This document shows, piece by piece, positions 52,971 to 62,258 of a stretch of 64,000 bases of DNA. Position 1 is the stretch's first letter. The number at the start of each line of letters is the position of its first letter. A model generated the notes under the pieces. That model was not told the origin of the DNA, searched no databases, and was given only the letters and a program-made list of their open reading frames with translations. The position numbers and the translations under genes were made by a program. Source of the DNA: Deltaproteobacteria bacterium (GTDB lineage Bacteria > Myxococcota > Kuafuiibacteriia > Kuafuiibacteriales > Kuafuiibacteriaceae). The stretch is from positions 5,988,501-6,052,500 of the forward strand of contig JADJPE010000005.1 of the NCBI GenBank assembly GCA_016713425.1, given 5' to 3'.

Positions 52971-54044
52971 CTAGAACAGCAAGCCTCGATAGCGTTCGAG
53001 ATCGTCGAGGACCATGCCCGCGCCGTTCACAACGGCGAGGAGAGGATCTTCGGCAATGATGACTGGGATCCCGGTTTCTTCTCGAAGCACCACGTCCAGT
53101 CCACGAATGTGGGCACCACCGCCCACGAGCACGACGCCACGCTCCGCCAAATCGGCGGACAACTCCGGCGGTGTGCGCTCCAAGACCGATCGCGTCGCCT
53201 CGACGATGCCGACGACGACGTCGGACAACGCCTCTCGGACGTCGTCCGTCGTGAATGAAATCGAACGGGGGACACCTGAGATCAGATCGCGCCCCTTGGT
53301 TTCCATCGTGGTCGAGCTCGTGCTCGCATGCACGTTCCCGATCTTCATCTTGATACCTTCGGCCGTTCGCTCTCCAATGAGAATGTTGGCGCGGCGCCGA
53401 ACGTACTGGATGATGGCCTCGTCCATCTTGTCACCCGCCGCCTTGAGCGTCCGATAGGTGACCAAACCACCGAGCGAGATGACCGCGATGTCGGTCGTTC
53501 CGCCGCCGATGTCGATGATCATGCTCCCGCGCGCATCGAGGACCGGAAGTCCGGCGCCCACGGCCGCGGCCATCGGCTGCTCGATCAGGAAGACCTCACG
53601 AACGCCCGCGTTCATGGCGGCCTCGCGCACTGCCTTCGTCTCGACGTCGGTGATGCCGGCGGGGATCGAGATGACCACGCGCGAACGGATCAGGTGGTTT
53701 CGGCGATGCGCTTTCCGGATGAAGTACTTGAGCATCGCCTCGGTCACGGCGAAGTCGGCGATGACCCCTTCGCGCATGGGTCGAATGGCTTCGATGTTGC
53801 CAGGCGTCTTGCCCAACATCTCCTTGGCCTCATGGCCCACCGCAACCACGCGCCGGCTGCCGCTCTTGGTGATGGCGACGACCGAAGGCTCATCGAGGAC
53901 GATCCCTCGACCAACCATGTAGACGAGCGTGTTCGCAGTACCAAGGTCAATCGCGATGTCTGCACTGAACATCCCGAAGAAACGATCGAGCACGAAAGGT
54001 CGGGTAGCAGATCCGAGCTGCTCAGACGAGTGCTTTAGCGACAC
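52971..54044 (-). CDS. mreB: Rod-shape-determining actin homologue MreB
   Basis: 357 residues from GTG 54044; Met25 (53972) is too late, since the family usually has about ten residues before IDLGTANTLVY. Actin-fold ATP sites: IAIDLGTANTLVYM (phosphate 1), MIIDIGGGTTDIAVI (phosphate 2), and GVVLVGGGAHIRGLD (adenosine). The body IRPMREGVIADFAVTEAMLKYFI (in parts) is typical MreB. It guides lateral wall synthesis with MreC/D and RodA, none of which are in the window. The TerB-like gene lies 23 bases upstream on the same strand. Confidence 0.97.
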   Translation of the reverse strand: MSLKHSSEQLGSATRPFVLDRFFGMFSADIAIDLGTANTLVYMVGRGIVLDEPSVVAITKSGSRRVVAVGHEAKEMLGKTPGNIEAIRPMREGVIADFAVTEAMLKYFIRKAHRRNHLIRSRVVISIPAGITDVETKAVREAAMNAGVREVFLIEQPMAAAVGAGLPVLDARGSMIIDIGGGTTDIAVISLGGLVTYRTLKAAGDKMDEAIIQYVRRRANILIGERTAEGIKMKIGNVHASTSSTTMETKGRDLISGVPRSISFTTDDVREALSDVVVGIVEATRSVLERTPPELSADLAERGVVLVGGGAHIRGLDVVLREETGIPVIIAEDPLLAVVNGAGMVLDDLERYRGLLF

Positions 54045-54067
54045 CTTTGCGACCTTTCGTTCGCCCC

Positions 54068-54538
54068 CTAGGCCGGATCGAGCTTGCGGCGAACCTCCTT
54101 GAGGGCCTCGAGGTTCTCAACATGCGCGAGACCGCTCATCAAGAACTCCTTCGTGGCCTCAAAGAGCTGGTCGACGGCCTCGCTCGACAGCCCAAGCACC
54201 AACGCATACGCCCGAATGGCTTCATCCTCGGGCTTCGAGCATTGGCCGTCGGCGAAAGCGAGCAAGATGAGGCTCTTGATGAACATCTGCGCAAGCTCGG
54301 GGGATGCAAAGAGCGACTTCTTGGCCGCGATGTCAAAGGGCCCTGCGCACACCTCTTCGAGCGACGGATCGCCTCGGCCGCTGCACCCTTCATAGAAGCC
54401 GCGTACGAGCGCCATCTCGCTCTCGTGAACGCCGTCAACGCGTGCAACCGCCATCATGGCGTGGCTCAACGCTTTGACCTGCTCAAAGCTCAAATCCTGA
54501 TCAACAAAGAAGTCGGACACCATCGCGGGGCCTTCCAT
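54068..54538 (-). CDS. TerB-like domain protein
   Basis: 156 residues (Met6 at 54523 is an alternative start). An all-helical TerB/DjlA-N-like fold is suggested by two acid-loop helices: AVARVDGVHESEMALVRGFYE and AFADGQCSKPEDEAIRAYALVLGL. Such domains bind metals or membranes in tellurite-resistance and stress operons, but here no ter partner is seen. Upstream of mreB on the same strand, 23 bases apart, probably co-transcribed. Function not assigned. Confidence 0.75.
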   Translation of the reverse strand: MEGPAMVSDFFVDQDLSFEQVKALSHAMMAVARVDGVHESEMALVRGFYEGCSGRGDPSLEEVCAGPFDIAAKKSLFASPELAQMFIKSLILLAFADGQCSKPEDEAIRAYALVLGLSSEAVDQLFEATKEFLMSGLAHVENLEALKEVRRKLDPA

Positions 54539-54657
54539 AACCGTCTTCGCGCTCAGGCGAAAGCACCCACACCCAACGAACGAACACCGCCGCCGAAACC
54601 CTTATCCGTAGGAACCATGATGGTTTGAGGGTCGATCCCCGGTCTACAATCGAGCTG

Positions 54658-56235
54658 ATGCATGGCCCGGCTCGCCCAAGCGACGTGATCCCTCTTCGAG
54701 ACCACGCCGCACCCCAAGCCCCATCCCCCGACGCAGCAAGCACCGACCTCTTCGACGCGGGGACATCCCTAGATCCGACGCGCCGCATCTTCGTCAACCG
54801 CAACCTCCGCCTCGACCAGATCCATCTCGTGGGCTTCGACATGGATTACACCCTCGCACGCTACGTGAAGCGCGCGATGGAGGCGCTCTCATTCCGACTC
54901 ACCGCGGAGAGACTCGTCGAGCGTCTCGGGTATCCGGAAGAGATCCTGAGGCTTGAGTACGACCCGTCGTTCGTCATCCGTGGGCTCGCCGTGGACAAGC
55001 GGCTTGGAAACATCCTCAAGATGGATGGACACAACCATGTCGGCCGCGTCCATCACGGCCGAAGGGCCTTGACCCGCGACGAGCGCAAGAACGCATACCG
55101 GAGCGCGAAGGTCCGCCTCTCGGCGAGCCGTTACCATTGGATAGACACGCTGTTCGCGCTCCCCGAGGCACAGCTTTTTGCCGACATCATCGACCTCTAC
55201 GAAACCGAGCTGGGCGTCGGACGCGTCGCCTACTGGAAGTTGTTCGACGACATTCGGAACAGCATCGACGAGTGCCACCGCGACGGAACGCTGAAGGCGA
55301 TCGTGAAAGCGGACCTGGGAAGTTTCATCCACGCCGATCCGCTCTTGCCCTCGACCCTCCACAAGCTCCGTTCGGCAGGCAAACGACTGTTCGTACTCAC
55401 GAACTCGTACTGGGACTACACCGACGCCGTCATGTCATTCCTCCTCGATGGGAAGCTCGGCGACTACCCTCGATGGATCAACTTCTTCGATTTCGTGGTG
55501 GTCGGTGCCGAGAAGCCCAAGTTCTTTCAGACGCACAACCCGTTCCTCCGTCTCAATCCGCTGACCGGCGAGGCCATGAACGGCCCCGTCACCCGCCTCG
55601 AGCCGCGTGGGGTGTATCAAGGCGGGAGCATTGGGCGACTGGACAAGCTGATCGGGGACGCCGGAGAGCACGTGCTCTATGTGGGCGACCACATCTACGG
55701 CGACATCATCCGCTCAAAACGGAGCTCGTTGTGGCGTACAGCGTTGATCCTTGAAGAGCTCGAAGACGAGATCCTCCTCGCGCGAACCCTCGACCGGACC
55801 CAGGCCGATGTCATCGCGCTGGAAGAACACCGCACGCTCCTCGATCACGAGATCACCCACCTGAAGCTACGACTCGGTGGCCTCGATGCGGCGCTGTCCG
55901 ACGCGAAGGCCGATCCCTCGCCCGAAGATCGCGAGCCGCCAAAGGTCGAGGAACTGGCCGACACCCGACGCAAGCTGCGGATGTCCCTCGACCGCAAGCG
56001 ACGCGATCTCCGAGCGACCGTTGCCCGACGCGACCAGCTCGCGGCCGAGATCGAACGCCACTACAACCCGTATTGGGGCAGCAGCTTCAAAGAAGGCCGT
56101 GAAGTCTCACGCTTCGGAGCACAGGTCGAAGACTACGCGTGCGTCTACACGAGCCGAGTCTCCAACTTCCTCTGCTATTCCCCGCAGCAATACTTTCGTG
56201 CCCCTCGACATTGGATGTCGCACGAGAAGATATAG
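54658..56235 (+). CDS. HAD-IG family 5'-nucleotidase
   Basis: 525 residues from ATG 54658; a TTG at 54625 is possible. The HAD motifs of the purine 5'-nucleotidase group are plain: GFDMDYTLARY (motif I), LFVLTNSYWDYT (motif II), GAEKPKFFQ (motif III region) and YVGDHIYGDIIRSK (motif IV). A Glu/Arg coiled coil follows (EELADTRRKLRMSLDRKRRDL, in parts), then the end FKEGREVSRFGAQVEDYACVYTSRVSNF typical of the family. It should dephosphorylate IMP/GMP in the cytoplasm. A TACAAT hexamer lies eight bases before the ATG. It is divergent from the TerB-like gene. Confidence 0.93.
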   Translation: MHGPARPSDVIPLRDHAAPQAPSPDAASTDLFDAGTSLDPTRRIFVNRNLRLDQIHLVGFDMDYTLARYVKRAMEALSFRLTAERLVERLGYPEEILRLEYDPSFVIRGLAVDKRLGNILKMDGHNHVGRVHHGRRALTRDERKNAYRSAKVRLSASRYHWIDTLFALPEAQLFADIIDLYETELGVGRVAYWKLFDDIRNSIDECHRDGTLKAIVKADLGSFIHADPLLPSTLHKLRSAGKRLFVLTNSYWDYTDAVMSFLLDGKLGDYPRWINFFDFVVVGAEKPKFFQTHNPFLRLNPLTGEAMNGPVTRLEPRGVYQGGSIGRLDKLIGDAGEHVLYVGDHIYGDIIRSKRSSLWRTALILEELEDEILLARTLDRTQADVIALEEHRTLLDHEITHLKLRLGGLDAALSDAKADPSPEDREPPKVEELADTRRKLRMSLDRKRRDLRATVARRDQLAAEIERHYNPYWGSSFKEGREVSRFGAQVEDYACVYTSRVSNFLCYSPQQYFRAPRHWMSHEKI

Positions 56236-56243
56236 AGCCGTCC

Positions 56244-56284
56244 AAAAAAACGAAACGCCGACTCAGCCTCGGGCTGGTCGGCGT
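56244..56284 (-). terminator. Intrinsic terminator after tRNA-Leu
   Basis: An 8-base perfect stem (56255-56262 with 56277-56284) stacked on a 5-base stem (56264-56268 with 56272-56276) around a TCG loop, with one bulged base. On the minus strand the hairpin is followed by TTCG and seven T residues (56250-56244). It terminates the pgk-tpiA-secG-tRNA-Leu unit; the + strand side has no T-run. Confidence 0.9.
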
Positions 56285-56306
56285 CTCAGTTTCGAACGTT
56301 CAGGGT

Positions 56307-56388
56307 TGCGGCGGGGGAGACTCGAACTCCCATGCCTCGCGGCGCCACCCCCTCAAGATGGTGTGTCTACCAATTTCACCACCGCCGC
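56307..56388 (-). tRNA. tRNA-Leu (GAG anticodon)
   Basis: 82-base tRNA with acceptor GCGGCGG/CCGCCGC and discriminator A, D region GGTGAAATTGGTAGACAC, anticodon stem CCATC/GGTGG with loop TTGAGGG (anticodon GAG), a long variable arm (GCCGCGAGGC) as expected of a class II tRNA, and T arm GGGAG-TTCGAGT-CTCCC. CCA is not encoded. It lies 58 bases after secG, the same neighbour as E. coli leuU (also GAG). Confidence 0.95.
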
Positions 56389-56445
56389 TTAAAACGTGCC
56401 CATGCAGTAGACGGCGCGAAGGCTCGCGTCAACGCCTCAGTGACG

Positions 56446-56871
56446 TCACTCGCCGTTTTGTTGGTCGCTCGGTGCACGATCCTCGGCCGGCGCGGACGGA
56501 TCGCCCGCCTCAGGCTCCGCACCCTCCGCGGATGGGGCCTGGGAGGGCGGCGATGCTTGCTCATTCTCTTCGCCGGCCGCAGCACCCGTCTGGACGGCTG
56601 CCGGGGGCGTAGCCACCGGCACGTCACCCACCACGGATCGGCTCTGCGATGCGTAATACGAAAGCCCCATGCTCGTGAACATGAAGAGAATCGCCGCGCC
56701 CGTCGTCATCCGCGTCAGAAAGGTGCTCGCACCCCGACTCCCGAAGACCGTCCCCGCACCACCACCACCGAAAACGGCGCTGACGCCCCCACCCTTGCCG
56801 CTCTGGAGCAGAATGATGGGGAGCATGGCCAAGCAGACCAGCACGTGGAGGATGTAAAGCACGGTCTCCAT
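56446..56871 (-). CDS. secG: Protein translocase subunit SecG
   Basis: 141 residues; start at METVLYILHVLVCLAMLPIILLQ (56871). Two membrane helices bracket the family loop QSGKGGGVSAVFGGGGAGTVFGSRGASTFLTRMT (in parts), and the second helix is GAAILFMFTSMGLSYY. The remaining 60 residues form an acidic Glu/Pro/Ala tail (EENEQASPPSQAPSAEG), longer than in most SecG. It assists the SecYE channel. Downstream of tpiA and before tRNA-Leu in one unit. Confidence 0.96.
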   Translation of the reverse strand: METVLYILHVLVCLAMLPIILLQSGKGGGVSAVFGGGGAGTVFGSRGASTFLTRMTTGAAILFMFTSMGLSYYASQSRSVVGDVPVATPPAAVQTGAAAGEENEQASPPSQAPSAEGAEPEAGDPSAPAEDRAPSDQQNGE

Positions 56872-56908
56872 AGGGGTGTTCAGCTTCTGACGAAGTGTCG
56901 AGGCCCTG

Positions 56909-57688
56909 TCAAGCCGAACCCGCGACCGACGCGGCTGCCTTGCAGATGGCGATGAAGCTCTCACTCTTGAGCGCTGCACCCCCGATGAGACCGCCATCGA
57001 TATCGGGCTTCGAGAAGAGCGCTTCGGCGTTGTCGGGCTTCACGGATCCACCGTACTGAATTCGAAGCGCGGCCGCGATCTCGGCGCCGTACTTCGACCC
57101 GATTTCCTTGCGGATATGGGCGTGGACTTCCTGAGCTTGTTCGGGGGTCGCCGTACGTCCCGTTCCGATCGCCCAGACAGGCTCGTATGCGACCACGACA
57201 GACCCAAACTGGGCCGGAGCAACCTTCGAAAGCCCACCCAAGAGCTGCGTGGTCACCACCTCCAGCGTCTTTTCGGCATCGCGCTCCGCCAGGGTCTCGC
57301 CAACGCACAAAATGACGCGAAGCCCACCCTCGAGGGCTGCGCTGACCTTCTCTGCACAGCCCGCATCGGTCTCATGGAACAGCGTCCGCCGCTCGCTATG
57401 ACCGATGATGACGTAACTGCATCCCACATCTTTCAGCATCGGGACCGAGATCTCGCCCGTGAATGCGCCGTCCTTGGCGGGATGGACGTTCTGAGCCGCG
57501 AGCAAGATCTTCGACCCGGCCAAGGCCGCATGCGCGGTCTCGAGCGACGTGAACGGCGGCGCCACACCCATCTCCACGCCCTCGATCCCGCGTGCCTCAG
57601 CGAGAACCGCCTCGAGCAAGACCTTCGTCTCACGGACCGTCTTGTACATCTTCCAATTTCCACACACGAAAGGTTTGCGCCCCTGCAT
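56909..57688 (-). CDS. tpiA: Triose-phosphate isomerase
   Basis: 259 residues; start at MQGRKPFVCGNWKMYKT (57688), chosen because GAGGAG is six bases upstream; a Met codon just before is closer. Catalytic residues are present: Lys in GNWKMY, His in YVIIGHSERR, Glu in VVAYEPVWAIGTG, and the phosphate-binding loop IQYGGSVKP with GGLIGGAAL. It interconverts DHAP and glyceraldehyde 3-phosphate. Between pgk (161-base gap) and secG (37-base gap). Confidence 0.98.
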   Translation of the reverse strand: MQGRKPFVCGNWKMYKTVRETKVLLEAVLAEARGIEGVEMGVAPPFTSLETAHAALAGSKILLAAQNVHPAKDGAFTGEISVPMLKDVGCSYVIIGHSERRTLFHETDAGCAEKVSAALEGGLRVILCVGETLAERDAEKTLEVVTTQLLGGLSKVAPAQFGSVVVAYEPVWAIGTGRTATPEQAQEVHAHIRKEIGSKYGAEIAAALRIQYGGSVKPDNAEALFSKPDIDGGLIGGAALKSESFIAICKAAASVAGSA

Positions 57689-57849
57689 CATGACTCCTCT
57701 ACACTGAACCACTACACTCGACGACGCCCCCGCCATGCCGTCGCGTGCGAATACGCTTCGGGAGGGATCGAACCCGCCCGCTCGATTCCGAACCCAGCCC
57801 TCTCGCCCAGACCCTCGTCCTGACTTCGGCCTCTGGCTTCGGTGTTTGC

Positions 57850-59040
57850 TTAGCTACGGCTGGCAGCTTCTTCGAGCGCCTTCACACCCGGAAGCGTCTT
57901 GCCCTCAATCAGCTCGAGACTCGCACCGCCACCGGTCGAGACATGGGTGATCTTCGCCTCGAGCCCCGACTTGGCGAGCGCGGCCACGGAATCCCCGCCG
58001 CCCACCACCGAAACCGCCCCCGAATCCGCGATCGCGCGAGCCATAGCCATCGTGCCCTCGGCGAAGTTCGCCCACTCGAAGACACCCATCGGACCGTTCC
58101 AAAAGACGGTGCCCGCATCCGCGATCACCTTTGCATAGCGCGCCCGAGTCTTCGGACCGATGTCGAGCCCCATGAAGCCTTCTCGAATCTCGGTCACCGT
58201 CTCGGCTGGCGCGTTCTCGTCGAACCGCTCCGCCACCACGTGGTCCTCAGGGAGCAGGAGCTGCACCTTGCGGGCGGCCGCCGACTTGATGATCTGCTCC
58301 GCAACACCGATCGAATCCTGTTCGATCCGGCTGTTACCGACCGCGGTGCCGCGCGCCACGAGAAGCGTGTACGCCATGGCCCCGCCCACCAAAATGGCAT
58401 CGCAGCGCTCGACCAAGCTTTGCAAGACCCCGACCTTGTCCGAAACCTTGGCCCCACCAACGACCGCCACAAACGGGCGCTTAGGAGACTGAACCAAAGT
58501 CTGGAGGTGAGCGATCTCCTTGTGCATCAAGAAGCCGGCGCAAGCCTGCTTGACGAACCGGACCATCCCCGCCGTCGAGGCGTGCGCCCGATGTGCCGTC
58601 CCAAAGGCGTCGTTGACGTAGACTTCGACACCCTCGGCCAACGCGCGCGCGAAGCCCTCGTCGTTCTTCTCCTCGCCCGCATAGAACCTGAGGTTCTCCA
58701 AAAGGAGGACATCGCCCTCCCTCAGGTCTCGGATGTTCTTCTTGACCCCATCACCGATACAGTCATCCGCAAACACGACATCTTTGCCGAGAAGCTCCGC
58801 AAGGCATCCTGCGACCGGCTCGAGCGTGTACTCGGGGTTCTTCTTCCCCTTGGGACGCCCCAAGTGGGACGCGAGCACCACCCGTGCGCCTTTGTCGATG
58901 GCATAGCGGATTGTAGGGAGCGCAGCCCGCACTCGCGTCGCGTCGGAGACCTTGCGATCCGCCGTCAGGGGAACGTTGAAGTCGACTCGGATGAACGTCA
59001 CACGTCCCTTGAGGTCGATATTCTCGATGCTGAGTACCAT
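57850..59040 (-). CDS. pgk: Phosphoglycerate kinase
   Basis: 396 residues, normal length. Start MVLSIENIDLKGRVTFIRVDFNVPL (59040) with an AAAGGA ribosome site. Signatures: RVDFNVPL, LASHLGRPKG, LLENLRFY, AFGTAHRAHAST, VVGGAKVSDKV, the FWNGPMGVFE hinge, and GGGDSVAAL with STGGGASLELIEG (ATP site). It makes ATP and 3-phosphoglycerate in glycolysis. First gene of pgk-tpiA-secG; the usual gapA neighbour is not here, since the upstream gene is on the other strand. Confidence 0.98.
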   Translation of the reverse strand: MVLSIENIDLKGRVTFIRVDFNVPLTADRKVSDATRVRAALPTIRYAIDKGARVVLASHLGRPKGKKNPEYTLEPVAGCLAELLGKDVVFADDCIGDGVKKNIRDLREGDVLLLENLRFYAGEEKNDEGFARALAEGVEVYVNDAFGTAHRAHASTAGMVRFVKQACAGFLMHKEIAHLQTLVQSPKRPFVAVVGGAKVSDKVGVLQSLVERCDAILVGGAMAYTLLVARGTAVGNSRIEQDSIGVAEQIIKSAAARKVQLLLPEDHVVAERFDENAPAETVTEIREGFMGLDIGPKTRARYAKVIADAGTVFWNGPMGVFEWANFAEGTMAMARAIADSGAVSVVGGGDSVAALAKSGLEAKITHVSTGGGASLELIEGKTLPGVKALEEAASRS

Positions 59041-59282
59041 ACGCCGTCCTTTGCCACCCTTGCCGCCGACCGCTCGCCGATCGAACAGACATGCGGCCTC
59101 AATCGCTCTGCGCCGAGGCCGGCAAGAAATAAGTTTGCCTAGCCTCTATGAGAATCCGCAGAGCCGGTCAACCAGCACGCCGGAGAACGCCGGAGAACGA
59201 AAGTTCCGTAGCGCCACAGTCGACGGTACATTGCGGGGCTGCTAAGGCCCAAGACATCCCATCGCGATCCAAGCCAAACCCC

Positions 59283-60053
59283 ATGAGCCCCCTCAAAGTC
59301 ACCGTCCGCTTCGCCGCCCGTTCGCGCCTCGCGACGATGCTTCTCGCCACCGCTCTAGCACTAGGATGTCACCCGAGCGCCTCCGAAGTTGTCGAGCAGG
59401 CCCATCGCGCCTTCGCCTCCTTCGATCGCCCCGCGCTCGAGAACACGCTGAGCCACGCCTACCTGGACGCGCTCGGCGACCGAGAAGTCTTGCTGGCGGA
59501 TCTCGATGTGCTCAAGCGGCGGTTCGCTCGCGCGCGCATCAAGCTCCCAAAGCGCTCGACGCTCGACGAAAGGTCGGCCCGTCGAAACACCGTCATCGCC
59601 GACATCGACGCGGAATTCGTGGGAGACCAAACGTGGAAGCTGGATGGATCCGTGCGGATAGAGCTCGAAAGGGAGGACGGCCCCAAGATCGCGTCCGGGC
59701 TGCTCACGGAGCTCCGAGACATCATCGGGCTGATGGACCGCCGCCGAGCAGCGTTCGAGGCCAACGACCCAGAGGGCTTCGATTCTACGCTCCACCCGAA
59801 CTACAGGGACGGAGACATCGATCGGAACCAGGCGGTCCAACGCTTCGCGCGCGATATCGGCCAAACACCGGTTCGACTTTTTGCCATGAACTACCGCCTC
59901 GAGCTTCGCGGCGCAAACGCTCACCTCGATGAACACTACATCCTCTCGGTCGGCAGCAGGACCTTCCCTCCAGCGATCGCGCGGTTCACGCTCGCCCGAT
60001 CCGCGGGTCGATGGCGTATCCAGGCCGGTCTTTACGCGGGCGACAGCCGGTAG
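59283..60053 (+). CDS. Lipoprotein with SnoaL/NTF2-like repeats (putative)
   Basis: 256 residues from ATG 59283. The signal MLLATALALGC carries a lipobox. Two related alpha-beta units follow: VVEQAHRAFASFDRPALENTLSHAYLDALGDREVLLADLDVLKRRF and IGLMDRRRAAFEANDPEGFDSTLHPNYRDGDIDRNQAVQRFARDI (in parts), each ending in beta strands (RIELEREDG, RLELRGANAHLDEHYILSV). This looks like a tandem NTF2-like fold. The role is unknown; likely periplasmic. Monocistronic, followed by the FHA gene after 81 bases. Confidence 0.72.
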   Translation: MSPLKVTVRFAARSRLATMLLATALALGCHPSASEVVEQAHRAFASFDRPALENTLSHAYLDALGDREVLLADLDVLKRRFARARIKLPKRSTLDERSARRNTVIADIDAEFVGDQTWKLDGSVRIELEREDGPKIASGLLTELRDIIGLMDRRRAAFEANDPEGFDSTLHPNYRDGDIDRNQAVQRFARDIGQTPVRLFAMNYRLELRGANAHLDEHYILSVGSRTFPPAIARFTLARSAGRWRIQAGLYAGDSR

Positions 60054-60134
60054 TCGTTCGGGTTCACACTGAATCCCGCGGCCTCCGGCGGCCAACGCTT
60101 GAAGCCCGCCGGCGTTCGGCATACGTATCAAGCG

Positions 60135-61055
60135 ATGCCCGAGGCCTATGCCCTCCGGTTCATATCCGGGAAGTACCAGGGAGGTGAGTTTCCACTACCC
60201 TGGGATCGAGAGATCGTGGTCGGGCGCGCCTCCGACCTCGACATGGTCCTGGTCGAGGACATGGTCTCGAGAAAACACGCCAAGGTCTCGACCCAGGGTG
60301 GCCTGCTCTCGATCATGGACCTCGGTTCGACCAACGGCACCTTCGTCAACGGCGAAAAGATCAAGAAGACTCGCCTCAAGGAAGGTGATCGAATCCTGAT
60401 TGGCACCTCGATTCTCAAGGTGGTCGCGACCAGCGCATCGGCGCCCATGTCCACGAGCGAGGCCAAACAACAGCTCGAGCAGGTGGGTCTCCGCGATCCG
60501 AATCGCGGAACAACGATGAGCGGCACGCTCGAAGAGGTCCCAATTCCCGACCTTCTCCAGCTCTTCTCGACGTCCAAACGGACGGGCATCCTGCACATCC
60601 GAGCACCGGAGGGGTACGGGAAGATCTTCCTGCGCAACGGCGCACTCTTCTACGCGATGATCGACGACGATCACGACCTGGGGCCGCTCAAGGCGCTGTG
60701 CCGTATCGTCGGATGGAATCGCGGTTCATTCGACTTTGGGCCCCCCGATCAAAACGCCGAGTTCATGCTCGAGCTCGAGGACAGCACAGAAAACCTTCTC
60801 ATGAAGGCCCTGCACCAGCTCGACGAATTCCGCCGGGTCTCGCCCGACCTACCGCCGATGGAGCACGAGCTCTCTGTCCCCCAGCCCCTCGTTCCTTTGC
60901 TCTCTCACCTCGAACCGCTCGAGCTCGACGTCTTTCAGCTCATTCACAACCATGGCGTCACGGGGATCGTACTCGACCGGTCTCCCGGAACGGACTACGA
61001 GACCGCACACGCGATCCTGTCGCTCCTCTCCCAGGGTTACATCACCCTGCGCTAG
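60135..61055 (+). CDS. FHA-DUF4388 protein
   Basis: 306 residues from ATG 60135. N-terminal FHA domain (VVGRASDLDMVLVEDMVSRKHAKVS, then DLGSTNGTFVNGEKI) binds phosphothreonine. A DUF4388/PATAN-type region follows (SGTLEEVPIPDLLQLFSTSKRTGILHIRAPEGYGKIFLRNGALFYAMID, in parts), then a helical tail (LDVFQLIHNHGVTGIVLDRSPGTDYETAHAIL). The combination is common in Myxococcota signalling and probably links Ser/Thr kinases to downstream processes such as gliding or gene control. The Hanks kinase at 12.8 kb is a possible source of phosphorylated partners, but no direct link is shown. Confidence 0.93.
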   Translation: MPEAYALRFISGKYQGGEFPLPWDREIVVGRASDLDMVLVEDMVSRKHAKVSTQGGLLSIMDLGSTNGTFVNGEKIKKTRLKEGDRILIGTSILKVVATSASAPMSTSEAKQQLEQVGLRDPNRGTTMSGTLEEVPIPDLLQLFSTSKRTGILHIRAPEGYGKIFLRNGALFYAMIDDDHDLGPLKALCRIVGWNRGSFDFGPPDQNAEFMLELEDSTENLLMKALHQLDEFRRVSPDLPPMEHELSVPQPLVPLLSHLEPLELDVFQLIHNHGVTGIVLDRSPGTDYETAHAILSLLSQGYITLR

Positions 61056-61109
61056 AAATGCCGACGACCGGCTCTCGACGCCGGGTGATCTCAGCGATAT
61101 ACGCCACAC

Positions 61110-62258
61110 ATGCGTATCTTATCGCTCATGCTGCTCCTTGTGGGCGCAGCGGCCTTCGCACACTGCAAGGCTGAGCCCACTGGGACCGCCCCGACCCCCA
61201 CCGAATCCGCCGCCGAGCCGTCACCCGCGGCGAACCCATCCGCACAAACAGAAGCCAACAAGCCTGCGCCCACCGTCAACGCCGCACCGCGTCCATCAGC
61301 CGGCTCCCTTCCCAGACTGGAGCCGCTCAAGCGCGAAGAGGATCCGTACCGAGCCAAGAAGGTCGCGCTCGGCAACGCATTATTCTTCGACAAGCGGCTC
61401 TCCGTGGACGGAACGCGCGCCTGCTACAGCTGTCACATGAATGAAGACGGGACCGGCGGTCACACGCCGCTCGCCATCGGCGCCAAGAACAAGGCGCTCA
61501 CCCGCCACAGCCCTACCCTGGTCAACGTGGCCTACTTGAAGGGCGCTTTCTACTGGGACGGACGGGCCCCCTCGCTCGAGGCACAAGGAATGGCGGCGTG
61601 GGCCGGCGGAAACATGGGGGTAGGCGAGAAGGATCTCGCGAAGAAGGCGGCGAAGATTCGGAAGATCAAAGGCTACGCGAAGATGTTCAAGGCCGCGTAT
61701 CCGGGGAAGAAGATCACGCCCGACCTCATCATGGATGCGATCGCCGAGTACGAGCGGACCCTGATCTGCGACGACACGGCGTATGACCGATTCGCGGCGG
61801 GCGACAAGAGCGCACTCACAGAGCCGCAGCAACGCGGCCTCGACGTCTTCATGGGCAAAGGTCAATGCGTCGCGTGCCACGCCCCTCCGATGTTCTCATC
61901 CGCTATGGGCGTCGACGGCGGCGTCTACTTCAACGTGGGCATCGGCACCGCAAACAAGGCCGAGTCAGAGGTCGACATCGGACGCTTGAAGGTCTCAAAC
62001 AACCCGAGCGACTGGGCAGCGTTCAAGCCGCCCACACTTCGCAATGTCGCGAAGAGCGCGCCCTACTTTCACGATGGCTCGGTCGCGACGCTCAAAGAGG
62101 CTGTTCACATCATGGCGAGCGGAGGCGTACCGAACAAGAACAAGTCCCCGATCCTCTCCGATCGAGGCCTAACGGAAGCTGAGAGCGCCGACCTCGTCGC
62201 GTTCCTTGAAGGCCTCAACTGTAGCCTCGAGCTCAAGGAACCCAAGTTGCCCCGCTAG
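61110..62258 (+). CDS. Di-heme cytochrome c peroxidase family protein
   Basis: 382 residues. The N-terminus (LMLLLVGAAAFAHC) is a lipoprotein-like signal with an unusual His before the Cys, so plain cleavage is also possible. An Ala/Pro-rich spacer leads to two c-type heme sites, CYSCH (about 105-109) and CVACH (about 253-257), with LGNALFFDKRLSVDGTRAC and TPPTLRNVAKSAPYFHDGSVATL-like patterns of the CcpA/MauG group. It should reduce H2O2 in the periplasm, or act as a MauG-like oxidase. The end overlaps the methyltransferase gene's stop by four bases, convergent. Confidence 0.93.
   Translation: MRILSLMLLLVGAAAFAHCKAEPTGTAPTPTESAAEPSPAANPSAQTEANKPAPTVNAAPRPSAGSLPRLEPLKREEDPYRAKKVALGNALFFDKRLSVDGTRACYSCHMNEDGTGGHTPLAIGAKNKALTRHSPTLVNVAYLKGAFYWDGRAPSLEAQGMAAWAGGNMGVGEKDLAKKAAKIRKIKGYAKMFKAAYPGKKITPDLIMDAIAEYERTLICDDTAYDRFAAGDKSALTEPQQRGLDVFMGKGQCVACHAPPMFSSAMGVDGGVYFNVGIGTANKAESEVDIGRLKVSNNPSDWAAFKPPTLRNVAKSAPYFHDGSVATLKEAVHIMASGGVPNKNKSPILSDRGLTEAESADLVAFLEGLNCSLELKEPKLPR

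Noticed and set aside
57762..57784. T-arm-like GGATCGAACCCGC between pgk and tpiA
   Set aside because: No matching cloverleaf on either strand.
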